From Salinicola halophilus (GTDB lineage: Bacteria > Pseudomonadota > Gammaproteobacteria > Pseudomonadales > Halomonadaceae): 64,000 bases of DNA. Under the pieces are notes generated by a model. That model did not search any database and was not told the DNA's origin. It worked only from the letters and a program-made list of their open reading frames with translations. The translations under genes and the position numbers were made by a program. The stretch covers positions 799,325-863,324 of the forward strand of contig NZ_PZJV01000001.1 of assembly GCF_003206155.1 (NCBI RefSeq). Direction: 5' to 3'. Each line of letters starts with the position of its first letter. The stretch's first letter is position 1. Shown here one piece after another: positions 26,841 through 37,817 of this stretch.

Positions 26841-28283
26841 TCAGTCGATCATCGGCACCAGGGCGTCGATGCTGGACTTGGCGTCGCCGTAGAGCATGCG
26901 GGTGTTCTCCTTGAAGAACAGCGGATTCTCGATGCCCGAATATCCCGTGCCCTGCCCCCGCTTGCAGACGACGACCTGCTTGGCTTCCCATACCTTGAGC
27001 ACCGGCATGCCGGCGATCGGGCTGCCCGGGTCCTCCTGGGCGGCGGGATTGACGATGTCGTTGGAGCCGATGACGATCACCACGTCGGTGCCGGCGAAGT
27101 CGTCGTTGATCTCGTCCATCTCCAGCACGATATCGTAGGGTACGCGCGCCTCGGCCAGCAGCACGTTCATGTGTCCCGGCAGTCGCCCGGCGACCGGATG
27201 GATGCCGAAGCGAACGTTCTTGCCGGCGCCACGCAGCTTGCGTACCAGGTCGCTCACCGCGCTCTGCGCCTGCGCCACCGCCATGCCGTAACCGGGCACG
27301 ATGATCACGCTGTCGGCATCGTTGAGAGCGCTTGCGACACCGCCGGTATCGATCGCGACCTGTTCGCCCTCGATCGCCGCCGCTTCGCTCTGGGTCGTGC
27401 CGAACCCGCCGAGGATCACGCTGACGAACTGACGATTCATCGCCTTGCACATGATGTAGGAGAGAATCGCCCCGGAGGAGCCGACCAGCGCCCCGGTGAC
27501 GATCAGCAGATCGCTTCCGAGCGTGAAGCCGATCGCCGCTGCCGCCCAGCCGGAGTAGCTGTTGAGCATGGAGACGACCACCGGCATGTCCGCCCCGCCG
27601 ATGCCCATGATCAGATGCCAGCCGATGAAGAACGCAAGCCCCGCCAGCACTACCAGCGTCCACATGCCGGCGCCGTTGAAGTAGGCGACCGCGAGGATCA
27701 GACACGCAAGCGCGGCGCCGGCGTTGAGCGCATGACCGCCCGGCAGCTTGTGCGGCTTGCCGCCGATCTTGCCGGCGAGCTTGGCGAACGCCACCACCGA
27801 GCCGGTGAAGGTCACCGCGCCGATGAACACGCCGAGCACGACCTCGACCTGCAGAAACGTCAGCTCCAGCGGGGTCTTGGTCGCGAGCGTCGCGGCAAAG
27901 GCGGAGAGATCGTCGCGCATCACGCCGGCGCCCTGCATGCCTACCACTCGGGCGCGCTCCATCTCGGCGTTCCAGCCGATGAAGACTGCCGCCAGCCCGA
28001 CGAAGCTGTGCAGCGCCGCCACCAGCTGCGGCATCTCCGTCATCTCGACGCGTCGCGCCAGCCAGGCGCCGATGACGCCACCGATCAGCATCATCGGCAG
28101 CAGCCAGCCGAAACCGCCGATCCGCGGCCCGAACATGGTGGAAACGACGGCGATGCCCATGCCGACGATGCCGTACCACACCGCCCGCTTGGCCTTCTCC
28201 TGATTGCTCAACCCGCCCAGCGACAGGATGAACAGGACACTCGCCGCGATCGCCGCGGCGGAAACGAACTCATGTTGCAACAT
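26841..28283 (-). CDS. pntB: NAD(P) transhydrogenase beta subunit
   Basis: PntB carries the NADP-binding domain III and most of the proton channel of the membrane transhydrogenase. The 480 residues start at ATG 28283; the ATG next to it at 28286 is an alternative, and the longer reading is not coding. About nine hydrophobic helices fill residues 5-265 (with conserved [20 protein letters not shown]), followed by a soluble Rossmann-like domain with [36 protein letters not shown] and [10 protein letters not shown]. It follows pntA by 16 bp. The enzyme makes NADPH from NADH at the cost of the proton gradient. Confidence 0.97.
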   Translation of the reverse strand: MLQHEFVSAAAIAASVLFILSLGGLSNQEKAKRAVWYGIVGMGIAVVSTMFGPRIGGFGWLLPMMLIGGVIGAWLARRVEMTEMPQLVAALHSFVGLAAVFIGWNAEMERARVVGMQGAGVMRDDLSAFAATLATKTPLELTFLQVEVVLGVFIGAVTFTGSVVAFAKLAGKIGGKPHKLPGGHALNAGAALACLILAVAYFNGAGMWTLVVLAGLAFFIGWHLIMGIGGADMPVVVSMLNSYSGWAAAAIGFTLGSDLLIVTGALVGSSGAILSYIMCKAMNRQFVSVILGGFGTTQSEAAAIEGEQVAIDTGGVASALNDADSVIIVPGYGMAVAQAQSAVSDLVRKLRGAGKNVRFGIHPVAGRLPGHMNVLLAEARVPYDIVLEMDEINDDFAGTDVVIVIGSNDIVNPAAQEDPGSPIAGMPVLKVWEAKQVVVCKRGQGTGYSGIENPLFFKENTRMLYGDAKSSIDALVPMID

Positions 28284-28299
28284 CATTTCTCTCCGCGGG

Positions 28300-29871
28300 T
28301 CAGGATTTCTGGAACATGGCGAGCATGCGTCGGGTAACCAGGAAGCCACCCACGATATTGATCGACGCGATGAGCACCGAGAGTCCCGCCAGCAGCGCCA
28401 CCAGCGAGCTCCCGGAGCCTATCTGGAGGATCGCCCCCAGGATGACGATGCCCGAGATCGCATTGGTGACCGCCATCAATGGCGTATGCAGCGAGTGACT
28501 CACACTCCAGATCACCTGGAAGCCGATGAAACAGGCCAGCACGAAGACGATGAAGTGCTGCATGAACGACGCCGGCGCCACCATCCCCAGCAGCCACATG
28601 GTTACCGCACCGGCGGCGAGCAGACCGACCTGCCGCTGGGTCTGGGCCACGAAACCTGCGTGAGCGGCGGCGCGCTTCTCTTCCGGTGTCGGCTCCTTGA
28701 CCCGCGCCTTCGGCTTGGCCGCCCCGATCGCCTTCACCTTGGGCGGCGGCGGCGGAAAGGTCACCTGCGACTCGTGGACCACGGTCGTCCCGCGAATCAC
28801 ATCGTCCTCCATGTCGTGGACGATCTGCCCGTCCTTTTCCGGGGTGAGGTCGGTCAGCAGATGACGCACGTTGGTGGCATAGAGCAAGGAGGCCTGGGTC
28901 GCCATGCGCGAGGGGAAGTCGGTATAGCCGACGACGATGACCCCGTTGTCGGTAACGACCCGCTTGTCCATCACGGTGGCATCGCAGTTACCGCCCTTTT
29001 CCGCGGCGAGATCGACGATCACCGAGCCCGGTTTCATCGCCGCGACCATATCGTCGAGCCAGAGCTTGGGCGCCTCTCGACCGGGAATCAGCGCCGTGGT
29101 GATGACGATGTCGACCTCGGCGGCCTGCTCGCGGAACAGTGCCAACTGCTTTTCGCGAAACTCCGGGCTCGAGGGGGCGGCATAGCCGCCGCTGCCGGCA
29201 CCGTCCTGCCCCTCGTCGAAATCCAGAAACAGGAACTCTGCGCCCATCGATTCGATCTGCTCGGCGACTTCGGGACGCACGTCGAAGGCACGCACCACGG
29301 CGCCGAGGCTGGTCGCGGTACCGATGGCGGCAAGCCCCGCGACCCCTGCACCGATCACCAGCACCTTCGCTGGCGGCACCTTGCCGGCGGCGGTCACCTG
29401 ACCGGTGAAGAAGCGACCGAACTGGTTCCCCGCCTCGATCACCGCGCGATAGCCGGCAATGTTGGCGGTGCTCGAGAGCGCGTCCATCTTCTGAGCGCGC
29501 GAGATGCGCGGCACCATATCCATGGCGAGAACGGTGGCGCCAGTGGCGCGGCATGCCTCGAGACGCGCCTCGTTCTGCGCCGGCCAGAAGAAAGCGATCA
29601 GCGTCTGCCCCGGGCGCAGCCGACCGACCTCGTCGTCCAGGGGCTCGCGCACCTTGATCACTACCTCGGCGCGCGTCCAGAGCGCCTCGGCACTCTCGAC
29701 CACCTCGACGCCCGCTTCCCGGTAGGCGTCGTCGGTGAAGCCGGCGAGCACGCCGGCGCCACTCTCGATCAAACAGTCGTGGCCGAGCTTCTGCATCTGA
29801 CGCGCGCTTTCGGGCGTCAGCGCCACCCGCGCCTCGCCCCTGGCGCGCTCTTTCACAGCCCCGACCTTCAT
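28300..29871 (-). CDS. pntA: NAD(P) transhydrogenase alpha subunit
   Basis: The 523-residue E. coli-type single-chain PntA. Residues 1-385 form the NAD-binding domain I with [17 protein letters not shown] at about 170 and [14 protein letters not shown] proline-rich linker ([12 protein letters not shown]) is followed by a Lys/Arg-rich segment and four hydrophobic helices ending in an RRMLAMF tail. In many other bacteria this protein is split in two; here it is fused. It is the first gene of pntA-pntB. Confidence 0.96.
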   Translation of the reverse strand: MKVGAVKERARGEARVALTPESARQMQKLGHDCLIESGAGVLAGFTDDAYREAGVEVVESAEALWTRAEVVIKVREPLDDEVGRLRPGQTLIAFFWPAQNEARLEACRATGATVLAMDMVPRISRAQKMDALSSTANIAGYRAVIEAGNQFGRFFTGQVTAAGKVPPAKVLVIGAGVAGLAAIGTATSLGAVVRAFDVRPEVAEQIESMGAEFLFLDFDEGQDGAGSGGYAAPSSPEFREKQLALFREQAAEVDIVITTALIPGREAPKLWLDDMVAAMKPGSVIVDLAAEKGGNCDATVMDKRVVTDNGVIVVGYTDFPSRMATQASLLYATNVRHLLTDLTPEKDGQIVHDMEDDVIRGTTVVHESQVTFPPPPPKVKAIGAAKPKARVKEPTPEEKRAAAHAGFVAQTQRQVGLLAAGAVTMWLLGMVAPASFMQHFIVFVLACFIGFQVIWSVSHSLHTPLMAVTNAISGIVILGAILQIGSGSSLVALLAGLSVLIASINIVGGFLVTRRMLAMFQKS

Positions 29872-30141
29872 GCGGAACCCCCCGCCTGGCGGGCGACGGC
29901 CAATGTCAGTTCTCTCCCGGTCGACGCGGAATCGCCGACGCTCGTGTTCACTCGCTCGCGCTGAGTCATGCCCTCGGGCTCCTGTGGCTCGTGACCGACG
30001 TGTCGTGATGACGGTTAGTGGATGCCATCTTTCGCAAAGCGCGGCAGCGGATCAAGCGGCAGGGAGAAAAACCAACCTGATCAATATTTTATGGCTTGCA
30101 TAAGCCAATCGTTATGTCTTGATTCACAGATAACGTGATGA
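29872..30141. promoter_or_regulatory. Upstream region of pntA
   Basis: This gap precedes pntA and is AT-rich at 30065-30130. A perfect dyad GGCTT-GCAT-AAGCC occupies 30093-30106, followed on the minus strand by TAAAATATTGATCA, a likely promoter zone for pntA. No open frame is convincing. Confidence 0.4.
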
Positions 30142-30177
30142 ATAAAAAAAGAAAAACCGGACCTCTCGGTCCGGTTA
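30142..30177 (-). terminator. Strong terminator downstream of selO
   Basis: On the minus strand, ACCGGACC and GGTCCGGT pair around a 4-nt loop and are followed by TTTTTCTTTTTTT. It ends the selO transcript, but about 150 bp after the selO stop, leaving room for the small frame at 30198-30317. Confidence 0.85.
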
Positions 30178-30197
30178 TCGATGCCATAACGAATGGC

Positions 30198-30317
30198 TTA
30201 TTCCACGGTTTTTCGGCCGGTACCCTTCATCGATTCAGGGGCGCCCCACCGGGGCACTCGCACCGGCTGCGCCGCATCCCCGCCGGAGATATTCGGCAGG
30301 GTGCGTCCACGCGACAT
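30198..30317 (-). CDS. Possible 39-residue protein after selO
   Basis: A short frame between the selO stop codon and the strong terminator. It begins MSRGRTLPNISGGDAAQPV, is rich in Arg, Gly and Pro, and ends KGTGRKTVE with TAA. There is no obvious ribosome site, so translation is uncertain; coupling to selO 13 bp upstream is possible. I recognise no family. The case for it is only the clean fit between selO and the terminator. Confidence 0.3.
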   Translation of the reverse strand: MSRGRTLPNISGGDAAQPVRVPRWGAPESMKGTGRKTVE

Positions 30318-30330
30318 CGGGAAGCGGCAC

Positions 30331-31791
30331 TTACGAGGAGCAGGAGAGCACCACCGGCGGGGCGCTCGGCGCCGGCGCCTCGGCCCAGGCCTCCATCCCC
30401 GGCTGCGCCTCGAAGGGCGACGCCAGCAGCGTTCGAAACGTGCGCAGCGGCTCGACATCACCCTGCGCCGCCGCTTCGATGACCTGCTGCGCGAGATGGG
30501 TACGCAGCACGTAGAGCGGGTTGACCCGGCGCATGGCGGCGAGGCGTTCGGTATCGCTCCGAGTTTCCGAAGCGAGCCGCGCGCGGTATCGCTCGAGCCA
30601 GGCATCCCGGTCGGGATGATCGATTTCGTCGGTCAGCGACAGGCCGCCGACGACGTCCTGATCGCTCAGGGCACGAAAGCTGCGGTGAAAATCCGCACGG
30701 CTTGTCTCGAGTAGCGCAAGCCAGCCGTCGATCAGCTCGCCGTCGTCCTCCCGGGCGGTCTCGAGTCCCAGACGAGCGCGCATCAGAATGGCGTAGGCGG
30801 ACTGAAGCGTCGGCTCGTAGCTGTCGAGAATCTCGCGCAGTCGCTCGGTCGCGATCAGCGGCGTCAGCGACTGACCGAGAACGCTCAGGTTCCAGAGCGC
30901 CACTCCGGGCTGCTGATCGAAGGCGTAACGCCCGGTGGCGTCGGTGTGATTCGGCGTCAGATCGCGCTCGAAACGATCCATGAACGCGTAGGGGCCGTAG
31001 TCCAGCGTCAACCCGAGGATCGACATGTTATCGGTATTCATCACCGCATGAACGAAGCCGTAGGCCTGCCAGCGGGCGATCAGTTCGGCGGTGCGCGTCA
31101 CCACGTCCCGAAACATGGCCTCCAGCGGCGCCTCCTGCTGGGCGAGATCGGGCCGATGGCGGTCGATCACGTGGCGCAGCAGCCGCTCGAGATCCTCGGT
31201 GCGCTGCTGCTGGTAGAGCCATTCGAAATGGCCGAAGCGAACGTGACTCTGCGCCAGCCGCAGCAGCGTCGCGCCGGGCTCGACGCGCTCCCGCATCACC
31301 TTCTCGCCATTGACGGCCACGGCGAGCGCCAGCGTGGTGGGAATCTTCAGCCCCGCCATCGCTTCGCCGGCGAGATATTCGCGGATCGACGAGCGCAGCA
31401 CTGCTCGACCGTCGCCAAAGCGCGAGTACGGCGTCTCCCCGGCCCCTTTCAAATGCAGATCCATCGGGCCGTTGGGCGTGATCGCCTCGCCCAGCAGCAG
31501 CCCTCGACCGTCGCCGAGCGCCGGATTGTAGGTACCGAACTGGTGCCCCGTGTATTTCTGTGCCAGCGGATCCATGCCCGGCAGCACTCGCTCGCCGCCG
31601 AGCAGCGCGGTCAGCGAGTCGCGATCCAGGGTATCGGCGTCGAGCCCGAGCGCCCGGGCACCGGTAGGGCTGACGTCGAGAAGCTGCGTATCGACCCTTG
31701 GCGTGGGCGCGACGCGCGTGAAGAAGTCTTCGGGGAAACGGGACCAGACGTTATCGAAGGTCAACGTCTCGAGAGACGAGTCACGAGCCAT
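30331..31791 (-). CDS. selO: Protein adenylyltransferase SelO (YdiU)
   Basis: SelO is a pseudokinase that transfers AMP from ATP to Ser, Thr or Tyr of target proteins, linked to the oxidative stress response. The start is ATG 31791 with AGGAG before it, giving 486 residues. Motifs include GHQFGTYNPALGDGRGLLLGE, LKGAGETPYSRFGDGRAVLRSSIREYL, the NTDNMSILGLTLDYGPYAFMD active-site region, and a C-terminal SCSS. That cysteine is the residue conserved in bacterial SelO and replaced by selenocysteine in some eukaryotes. It is monocistronic or carries the small frame at 30198-30317. Confidence 0.95.
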   Translation of the reverse strand: MARDSSLETLTFDNVWSRFPEDFFTRVAPTPRVDTQLLDVSPTGARALGLDADTLDRDSLTALLGGERVLPGMDPLAQKYTGHQFGTYNPALGDGRGLLLGEAITPNGPMDLHLKGAGETPYSRFGDGRAVLRSSIREYLAGEAMAGLKIPTTLALAVAVNGEKVMRERVEPGATLLRLAQSHVRFGHFEWLYQQQRTEDLERLLRHVIDRHRPDLAQQEAPLEAMFRDVVTRTAELIARWQAYGFVHAVMNTDNMSILGLTLDYGPYAFMDRFERDLTPNHTDATGRYAFDQQPGVALWNLSVLGQSLTPLIATERLREILDSYEPTLQSAYAILMRARLGLETAREDDGELIDGWLALLETSRADFHRSFRALSDQDVVGGLSLTDEIDHPDRDAWLERYRARLASETRSDTERLAAMRRVNPLYVLRTHLAQQVIEAAAQGDVEPLRTFRTLLASPFEAQPGMEAWAEAPAPSAPPVVLSCSS

Positions 31792-31931
31792 GGCGATCTC
31801 CTGGACTGGCGTATAAGACCTTGAGTCTAACGTAAAGGCGGGCGGGGTCGTAAAATCCGCGAGCCGAGCATCGGCGGCCGAACGGACCCGGCCTCGAGCG
31901 AGTGCCGGAGCAGGCACGCGGCGCGCCGGCG

Positions 31932-32852
31932 TCAGACCCGACGGTGGCGCGAAGCCACGACCAGCCCTTCCCCGCCTTCGATGCCGTGGCGGCGAATGAG
32001 ATCGCCATTGGTCTGCAGCAGGCCGAGCAGCTGGCTCTGATAGTCCGGCGACGTGGAGTAATTGTGCAGCGTACCGATCAGGCGCTCGGCGGAGATCGAC
32101 TTACCCTGAAGCGCCAGCGTATTGCGCTCGCGACGGAGCTGCGCATAGGCGCGGTGGGTATTGAGGTTGTGCAGATAGGCGTGTACGCCGTCGCGCACCG
32201 TGTCGAAGACTTGAAACCGACGCGACGTGCCCTGCTGGGCGATGCCGCAGCCGTCGCTGAAGCAGCGCATGCCGAAGACGTTGTTACTCTGGCGGGCGAT
32301 ACGCGACGTTCCCCAACCGGACTCCTCGACGGCCTGAATGACGACCATCTCCAGCGGCACGGTATTGACGCGGGCGAGCAGTTCGCGAGGGACCTCGCCG
32401 CCGTCATAGGCGACCCCGTAGTCGTCACAGAGCGCGGCGAGTCGACGTCGCTCGTCCTCACGCAGCGGATTGACGCGAGTCTCGATACCCACCAGCCAGT
32501 TGCGATCCGCCTGAACCCGCGCATTCTCGGCCTGAACCAGGGGGACGACGAGTTCCAGAAACGCCGCCTTGCGTTTGGGCCCGGCCTTGACCTTGCGCAG
32601 ATCGGGCAGCTCGTCGACCGGATCGAGCGCCGGAGGCTGAACCTCGCCATGTAGCGTGGGCGCCAGCTGAGACGTCGGCGCTGCCTGCACCACCGGCGAC
32701 AGCGATGCGCCGCCCCAGGTGAGCGCAAGCCCGAGCGTCAACGCCAGCGTACGGCGGCGAGTCGCGACAGTGGGTGCCAGCGACGTCCAACGCGAAGACA
32801 GACGCTCGAAGATTCGGCGATTTAGAAAGAACATGGAGGAGGATCGCGACAT
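31932..32852 (-). CDS. Bax-like periplasmic glucosaminidase
   Basis: A 306-residue protein starting at ATG 32852. A long basic N-terminus (RRIFERLSSRW, RRRTLALTL) leads into a hydrophobic signal segment ending near residue 57 (VVQAA), then a variable linker and the PDLRKVKAGPKRKAAFLELVVP motif. The C-terminal half is a glucosaminidase-type domain: VVIQAVEESGWGTSR with the catalytic glutamate, NNVFGMRCF, NLNTHRAYAQLR and the late YSTSPDYQSQL. It matches E. coli Bax, thought to cut peptidoglycan. It is read alone, 140 bp from selO. Confidence 0.88.
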   Translation of the reverse strand: MSRSSSMFFLNRRIFERLSSRWTSLAPTVATRRRTLALTLGLALTWGGASLSPVVQAAPTSQLAPTLHGEVQPPALDPVDELPDLRKVKAGPKRKAAFLELVVPLVQAENARVQADRNWLVGIETRVNPLREDERRRLAALCDDYGVAYDGGEVPRELLARVNTVPLEMVVIQAVEESGWGTSRIARQSNNVFGMRCFSDGCGIAQQGTSRRFQVFDTVRDGVHAYLHNLNTHRAYAQLRRERNTLALQGKSISAERLIGTLHNYSTSPDYQSQLLGLLQTNGDLIRRHGIEGGEGLVVASRHRRV

Positions 32853-32938
32853 TTCCGCTCCCTCTTTGCGAATAGACAAGAAGACTAACAGCAATCGGGC
32901 GTGCGCTTGAGGAAAAACCGTGCAAGCGCCTACCCCTC

Positions 32939-32974
32939 AAAAAGGAGCCGGCCGACCCTTTCGGGCCGGCCGGC
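32939..32974 (-). terminator. Rho-independent terminator of htpG
   Basis: On the minus strand, 12-bp arms (GCCGGCCGGCCC and GGGTCGGCCGGC, one G-T pair) close on a GAAA tetraloop and are followed by TCCTTTTTG. Confidence 0.8.
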
Positions 32975-33016
32975 GATCGAGTCGACCGGAGATCGACGCT
33001 CGAGATCTGACGGGCG

Positions 33017-34918
33017 TCAGGCGCTGAGCAGCGTGTTCAGTCGCTTGACGTAGGCCGCCGGATCGTCGAGATGGCCGCCCTCGGCAATCACGGCCTGGTC
33101 GAGCAGAATGCGCGCCAGATCGTCGAAAGTCTCGCTACCGGTCGTCTCGAGGCGATTGACCAGCGCATGCTCGGGGTTGAGCTCGAGGATCGGCTTCACC
33201 TCGGGCAACGCCTGACCGGCCGCTTCCATCAGTCGGCGCATCTGGAAGCCCATCTCGTGCTCCGGCAACACCACGCAGGCCGGAGAGTCGGTCAGGCGGT
33301 GCGTGACGCGCACTTCCTGAACGTCGTCGCCGAGCGCCTGCTTGACGCGCTGGACCAGGTCTTCCTTCGCCTTGGCAGTCTCTTCCTGCGCCTGTTTCTC
33401 CTGCTCGTCGGCCATGTCGTCGAGGTCGAGATCCCCCTTGGCGACATCGGCGAGCGCCTTGCCGTCGAACTCGGTGAGATGGCTCGTCAGCCACTCGTCG
33501 ATACGGTCGTGGAGTAGCACCACTTCGATGCCCTTCTTGCGGAAGATCTCGAGATGCGGGCTGTGGCTCGCCGCGTTGAAGCTGTCGGCGACGATGTAGT
33601 AGATCTTCTGCTGGCCTTCCTTCATGCGCGACACATAGTCGGCGAGCGACTGGTCCTGCGTCGTGCTGTCGGTATGGGTCGTGGAGAAGCGCAGCAGTTC
33701 TGCGATCTTGTCACGGTTGGCGTGGTCTTCCGCCGGGCCTTCCTTGAGCACGCTGCCGAAGGTGTTCCAGAACGTCTGGTAGGCGTCCGGGTCCTTGGCG
33801 AGCTTCTTGAGCATGTCGAGTGCGCGCTTGGTCAGCGCGGACTTCATGGAGTCGACCTGGGGCGACTTCTGCAGCAGCTCGCGGGAGACGTTGAGCGGCA
33901 GATCCTTGGAGTCGAGCACCCCTTTGACGAAGCGCAGGTAGAGCGGCAGGAACGCTTCGGCGTCGTCCATGATGAAGACGCGCTGGACGTAGAGCTTCAG
34001 GCCGCGCACGCCGTCACGCTGGTATAGATCGAACGGCGCCTGGGCCGGCAGATACAGCAGGCTGGTGTACTCGAGCTTGCCCTCGACCTTGTTGTGGCTC
34101 CAGGTGAGCGGGTCGTTGAAGTCGTGCGAGATGTGCTTGTAGAAAGTCTTGTACTCGTCGTCGCTGATCTCCGCTTTCGGACGCACCCAGAGCGCAGTCG
34201 CTTCGTTGACGGTCTCCCAACTGACGGTCTCGCTGCCTTCGATCTCGTTGCCCTCGTCATCCTGGGCCTTCTCGACCTTGGGCATGCGCACCGGCACATC
34301 GATGTGATCGGAGTACTTGCGGACCAGATTCTTGAGGCGGAACTCGTCGGCGAACTCCTTGGCGTCCTCTTTCAGGTGCAGCACGATCTCGGTGCCGCGC
34401 TCGGGACGCTCGATTTCGGCGATGGTGAATTCGCCCTCGCCCTTGGAGCGCCACTCCACGCCCTGCTCCGCATCCGCGCGGCGGGTGCGCACGACCATTT
34501 CATCGGCGACGATGAAGCCCGAGTAGAAACCGACACCGAACTGGCCGATGAGCTTGGCGTCCTTCTGCTTTTCGCCGGAAAGCTGCTTGAGGAAGTCTGC
34601 CGTACCGCTCTTGGCGATGGTGCCGAGATTCTGGATCACTTCGTCTCGGCTCATGCCGATACCGGTATCACGAACCGTCACCGTGCCGGCCTCGGCATCG
34701 TGTTCGATCTCGATACGCAGCTCGGCATCGCTGCCGTAGAGCGCGTCGTTTTCCAACGCTTCGTAGCGCAGCTTGTCGCAGGCATCCGCCGAGTTGGAAA
34801 TCAACTCGCGTAGAAAGATCTCCCGGTTGGAGTACAGGGAGTGAATCATCAGATGCAAAAGCTGCTTGACCTCGGTCTGGAAGCCGAGCGTTTCTTCTTG
34901 ATGGGTGGCGGTAGTCAT
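33017..34918 (-). CDS. htpG: Molecular chaperone HtpG (Hsp90)
   Basis: The bacterial Hsp90, an ATP-driven dimeric cytosolic chaperone. ATG 34918 ([14 protein letters not shown]) gives 633 residues, the usual length; the track of codons beyond this start is not coding. The GHKL ATPase domain has [19 protein letters not shown] at about residues 33-51, [11 protein letters not shown], and [11 protein letters not shown]. The middle domain has the [12 protein letters not shown] loop and [11 protein letters not shown] with the catalytic arginine. The charged linker is short, as in bacteria. It is transcribed alone, with a clear terminator. Confidence 0.97.
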   Translation of the reverse strand: MTTATHQEETLGFQTEVKQLLHLMIHSLYSNREIFLRELISNSADACDKLRYEALENDALYGSDAELRIEIEHDAEAGTVTVRDTGIGMSRDEVIQNLGTIAKSGTADFLKQLSGEKQKDAKLIGQFGVGFYSGFIVADEMVVRTRRADAEQGVEWRSKGEGEFTIAEIERPERGTEIVLHLKEDAKEFADEFRLKNLVRKYSDHIDVPVRMPKVEKAQDDEGNEIEGSETVSWETVNEATALWVRPKAEISDDEYKTFYKHISHDFNDPLTWSHNKVEGKLEYTSLLYLPAQAPFDLYQRDGVRGLKLYVQRVFIMDDAEAFLPLYLRFVKGVLDSKDLPLNVSRELLQKSPQVDSMKSALTKRALDMLKKLAKDPDAYQTFWNTFGSVLKEGPAEDHANRDKIAELLRFSTTHTDSTTQDQSLADYVSRMKEGQQKIYYIVADSFNAASHSPHLEIFRKKGIEVVLLHDRIDEWLTSHLTEFDGKALADVAKGDLDLDDMADEQEKQAQEETAKAKEDLVQRVKQALGDDVQEVRVTHRLTDSPACVVLPEHEMGFQMRRLMEAAGQALPEVKPILELNPEHALVNRLETTGSETFDDLARILLDQAVIAEGGHLDDPAAYVKRLNTLLSA

Positions 34919-35032
34919 TGACGAGCCTCTTGACGCGATTTCGAAATAAAGCGAACGAAATGAAGACGCCAGTGAATATGGGGCTCGGCGGTTGGATTTC
35001 AACCATCCACGGCGCATGGTCCCCTCAAAGAC

Positions 35033-35056
35033 AACGACGCAGCCGAGGCTGCGTCG
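35033..35056 (-). terminator. Terminator after the DUF1232 gene
   Basis: Perfect arms GCGACGCAGCC/GGCTGCGTCGT-like (ACGCAGCC with GGCTGCGT) on the minus strand, followed by TGTCTTTG, a weak T-rich tail, about 55 bp after the stop codon. Confidence 0.55.
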
Positions 35057-35109
35057 CAGGGCGCGTGAGCTCGACGCTGACGGCCGGATACCACTACCGC
35101 CCGCTTCGC

Positions 35110-35460
35110 TCACTCGGCGACGTCGGACTTCTCCTCTTCGAAGTCCTCCTCGACGCCCTTCCAGCGTCGATAGTCCGCCAGGGCGCGATCCACTCGGGTA
35201 AGCAGCCAGCCGACGATGAAGATATCGTCGACGACACCGATGATCATCAGAAAATCCGGGATCAGATCGAACGGCGAGACCAGATACACCAGGGCGAGGG
35301 CCATCCACGCGAACGCCGACCAGGGGACGGGGCGATAACGACCTTTGGCGACATCGACGGTCATGGGGCCGAAGATTCGAAACGCACGGCCGATTCGCGT
35401 CAGCGCACCGCCACGCTGCTTGAGTCGCGAGAACTGCGAGAACAGGCGCAAGGGATTCAT
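35110..35460 (-). CDS. DUF1232 (YkvA-like) membrane protein
   Basis: A 116-residue protein starting at ATG 35460 with a GGAG site. DUF1232 is seen in the central part: [30 protein letters not shown] followed by [14 protein letters not shown] is the family signature (YLVSPxDLIPDxIPxxGxxDD). One or two hydrophobic segments suggest insertion in the inner membrane. The C-terminus is very acidic ([10 protein letters not shown]). Function is unknown. It is divergent from slt. Confidence 0.88.
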   Translation of the reverse strand: MNPLRLFSQFSRLKQRGGALTRIGRAFRIFGPMTVDVAKGRYRPVPWSAFAWMALALVYLVSPFDLIPDFLMIIGVVDDIFIVGWLLTRVDRALADYRRWKGVEEDFEEEKSDVAE

Positions 35461-35742
35461 GATGGGCAACTCCAGTGATAGGCACGCTCGGCGCTTCATC
35501 GCCGCGGGGTGGACAGGATATGGTTGCGACAACGCCCGGATTCAATCTCGCGACGAACATGCCACACTACGCCACGTCTCGCGTCGCTCGAACCCGTGCG
35601 CTCCGCTATCGGCAACCCGCCAGGTAACGGACGCGGACCAGAACGCACCGCGACGACTATCAGAATAGACGGCGCATCCCCGCTTGGCAGTGACGGTGGC
35701 GAACGAAAGCCAAGATACAAGACGACGACAGAGAGTAGAGCC

Positions 35743-37728
35743 ATGCCCCCGATGTTTTCGCGTCCACGCTGGTTGCGCTGGTGTCTTGCCGGCGCCTTGA
35801 GTCTCGGCGCGGTCGGCACGAGTCTGACGCTACCGGCCGCGACGATGCCCGGTACCGATGACAGCGATCGCGTCATGAAGCGAGCGCTGGATGCCGCCCG
35901 CGATCAGCGCTTCTCCGCCATCGATCAGGGCGCGATCCAGGATCACGTTCTCGCCGGCTACGTCGAATACCACCGCCTCAAAGCGCGGCTGTCCACCGCG
36001 TCGGCAGCCGAGATCAACGACTTTCTCGTACGCTACGGCGATTCGCCGCTGGCCGACTGGATGCGCGGCGTCGCGCAGACGCGCCTCGGTCAGCTCGGGC
36101 GTTTCGACGACCTGCTCGCGATCAGCGACGGCGAACCGTCGAGCACGATTCGCCAGTGCTACTACTACACGGCGCTACTCGACCGCGACCCCGGCCAGGC
36201 GGCGCAAGGGGGCGAAGCGCTCTGGCACGTGGGCAGCTCGCAGCCCGACGCCTGCGACACGCTCTTCGAGACACTCAAGCGTCGCGGCGTGCTCACCGAC
36301 GAGGATACCTGGGAGCGAACGATGCTCGCCTGGCAGAACGGCCAGAGCGGACTCGCTGACTACCTCGCGGACCAGCTGCCGCCAAGCTGGCAGCCCGCTA
36401 TCGCGAGCTACGAACGTATGCGCGGCAACTATGCGGGCGTGACTGGCGTACCGTTGAATCTCGGCCCGGACGGCGAAGCCAGCGGCGCGCTGATCGCCGC
36501 CACCTTCCACGCCTTTACCCGCGCCGACACCGAAGCCGCCCTGGAGGCCTGGCGCAAGATGTCGCCCCACGTGAATCTCGCCCCGGCACAACGCCACGAG
36601 GTCGAGCACGACCTGGCCTTCTACTCCATGGTCCGCGATGTCGGCAACAATCAGGGCTGGGTCGACGAGACGTTACCGCGGCTCGCGGATACGGATCTCA
36701 TCGAACTGCGGATTCGTAACGCCGTGACCTCGGGCAACTGGCCGAACGTCGTGCACTGGGTGCAGGCACTCTCCCCCGAGGCGCGTCAGGACGCGCACTG
36801 GCGGTACTGGCTCGGTCGTGCCCGCGAGGCGATGGGCGATGACGACGCCGCTCGCCAGGCCTACGCGCTGGCTGCCAACGAACGCAACTTCTTCGGCTTC
36901 GCGGCCGCTGACCGTGTCGGCCAACCGTATCGCCTGCAGATGGCCGATACCCGGATCACACCGCTGCAGCAGGAGCTGACGGCGATGCTGCCGGTCGTGC
37001 AGCGAACCGAGGCACTGATGCGGATCGGTGAAGAGGGGCTGGCGCGTAGCGAGTGGTATACCGCTGCCGCCAGAGACAGCGAGGAGCAGGCCGAAGCCCT
37101 TGCCGACTACGCCATCCGTCAGGGCTGGTACGCCATGGCGGTCCAGACGACGATCGCCGCCAAACAGTGGGATGCTCTACCCTGGCGCTTCCCCGCCGCG
37201 TACCGGGACTCGTTCCTTCAGTGGGGCGAGCGCAACCAGGTCGATCCTTATCTGCTGATGGGCATCGCCCGCCGCGAGAGCGCCTTCAACCCGGCAGCGA
37301 TGTCGCCGGTCGGCGCCCGCGGGCTGATGCAGCTGATGCCCGGTACTGCGGATCACGTCGCGCGGGATCTCGGCATCAGCGCACCGGCGACCGCAGCACT
37401 ATTCGACCCGCAGCTCAACATTCGACTGGGCAGCCGCTACATCCAGTCGATGCTGGAGCGCTACCGCGGCAATCGCATCGCCGCGACAGCTGCCTACAAC
37501 GCCGGGCCCGGCCGTGTGGATCGCTGGCTGGCCAGCGCGCCGAGCGAGTTCGACCGTTTCGTCGAAAGCATTCCGTTTCGCGAGACACGAGACTACGTCC
37601 AGGCGGTTCTCGCCTATAGGGTCATTTTCGAGAGCCTCGCCAAGCAGGGTGACACCCAGGGTGTCGCCATGCTCTCGCCGACGGAGCGCCAAGGCCGCTA
37701 CGATGCCACCTTGATCGCGCGTAACTGA
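35743..37728 (+). CDS. slt: Soluble lytic murein transglycosylase
   Basis: Slt cuts peptidoglycan to 1,6-anhydromuropeptides in the periplasm. The start is ATG 35743 (MPPMFSRPRWLRW), with a signal peptide ending about residue 32 (TLPAA). Residues 40-460 form the ring-shaped helical superfamily domain, and the catalytic SLT domain starts near residue 500: RRESAFNPAAMSPVGARGLMQLMPGTA with the catalytic Glu512, then LNIRLGSRYI and AATAAYNAGPGRVDRWL. Length is 661 residues against about 645 in E. coli. It is followed by a very stable terminator hairpin. Confidence 0.95.
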   Translation: MPPMFSRPRWLRWCLAGALSLGAVGTSLTLPAATMPGTDDSDRVMKRALDAARDQRFSAIDQGAIQDHVLAGYVEYHRLKARLSTASAAEINDFLVRYGDSPLADWMRGVAQTRLGQLGRFDDLLAISDGEPSSTIRQCYYYTALLDRDPGQAAQGGEALWHVGSSQPDACDTLFETLKRRGVLTDEDTWERTMLAWQNGQSGLADYLADQLPPSWQPAIASYERMRGNYAGVTGVPLNLGPDGEASGALIAATFHAFTRADTEAALEAWRKMSPHVNLAPAQRHEVEHDLAFYSMVRDVGNNQGWVDETLPRLADTDLIELRIRNAVTSGNWPNVVHWVQALSPEARQDAHWRYWLGRAREAMGDDDAARQAYALAANERNFFGFAAADRVGQPYRLQMADTRITPLQQELTAMLPVVQRTEALMRIGEEGLARSEWYTAAARDSEEQAEALADYAIRQGWYAMAVQTTIAAKQWDALPWRFPAAYRDSFLQWGERNQVDPYLLMGIARRESAFNPAAMSPVGARGLMQLMPGTADHVARDLGISAPATAALFDPQLNIRLGSRYIQSMLERYRGNRIAATAAYNAGPGRVDRWLASAPSEFDRFVESIPFRETRDYVQAVLAYRVIFESLAKQGDTQGVAMLSPTERQGRYDATLIARN

Positions 37729-37817
37729 GCGTCGGGCGCGGCGCGACTCGCCGCCGTCGCGGGCCGGCGTGACGAAGAACGCTCAACCGCGAGCAGCGTG
37801 CTCGCGGGGCCTTGAAA

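Noticed and set aside
26665-28179. 504-codon open frame overlapping pntB in another frame
   Set aside because: Arg/Gly/His-rich translation without motifs, in the same strand as pntB, which has complete family features.
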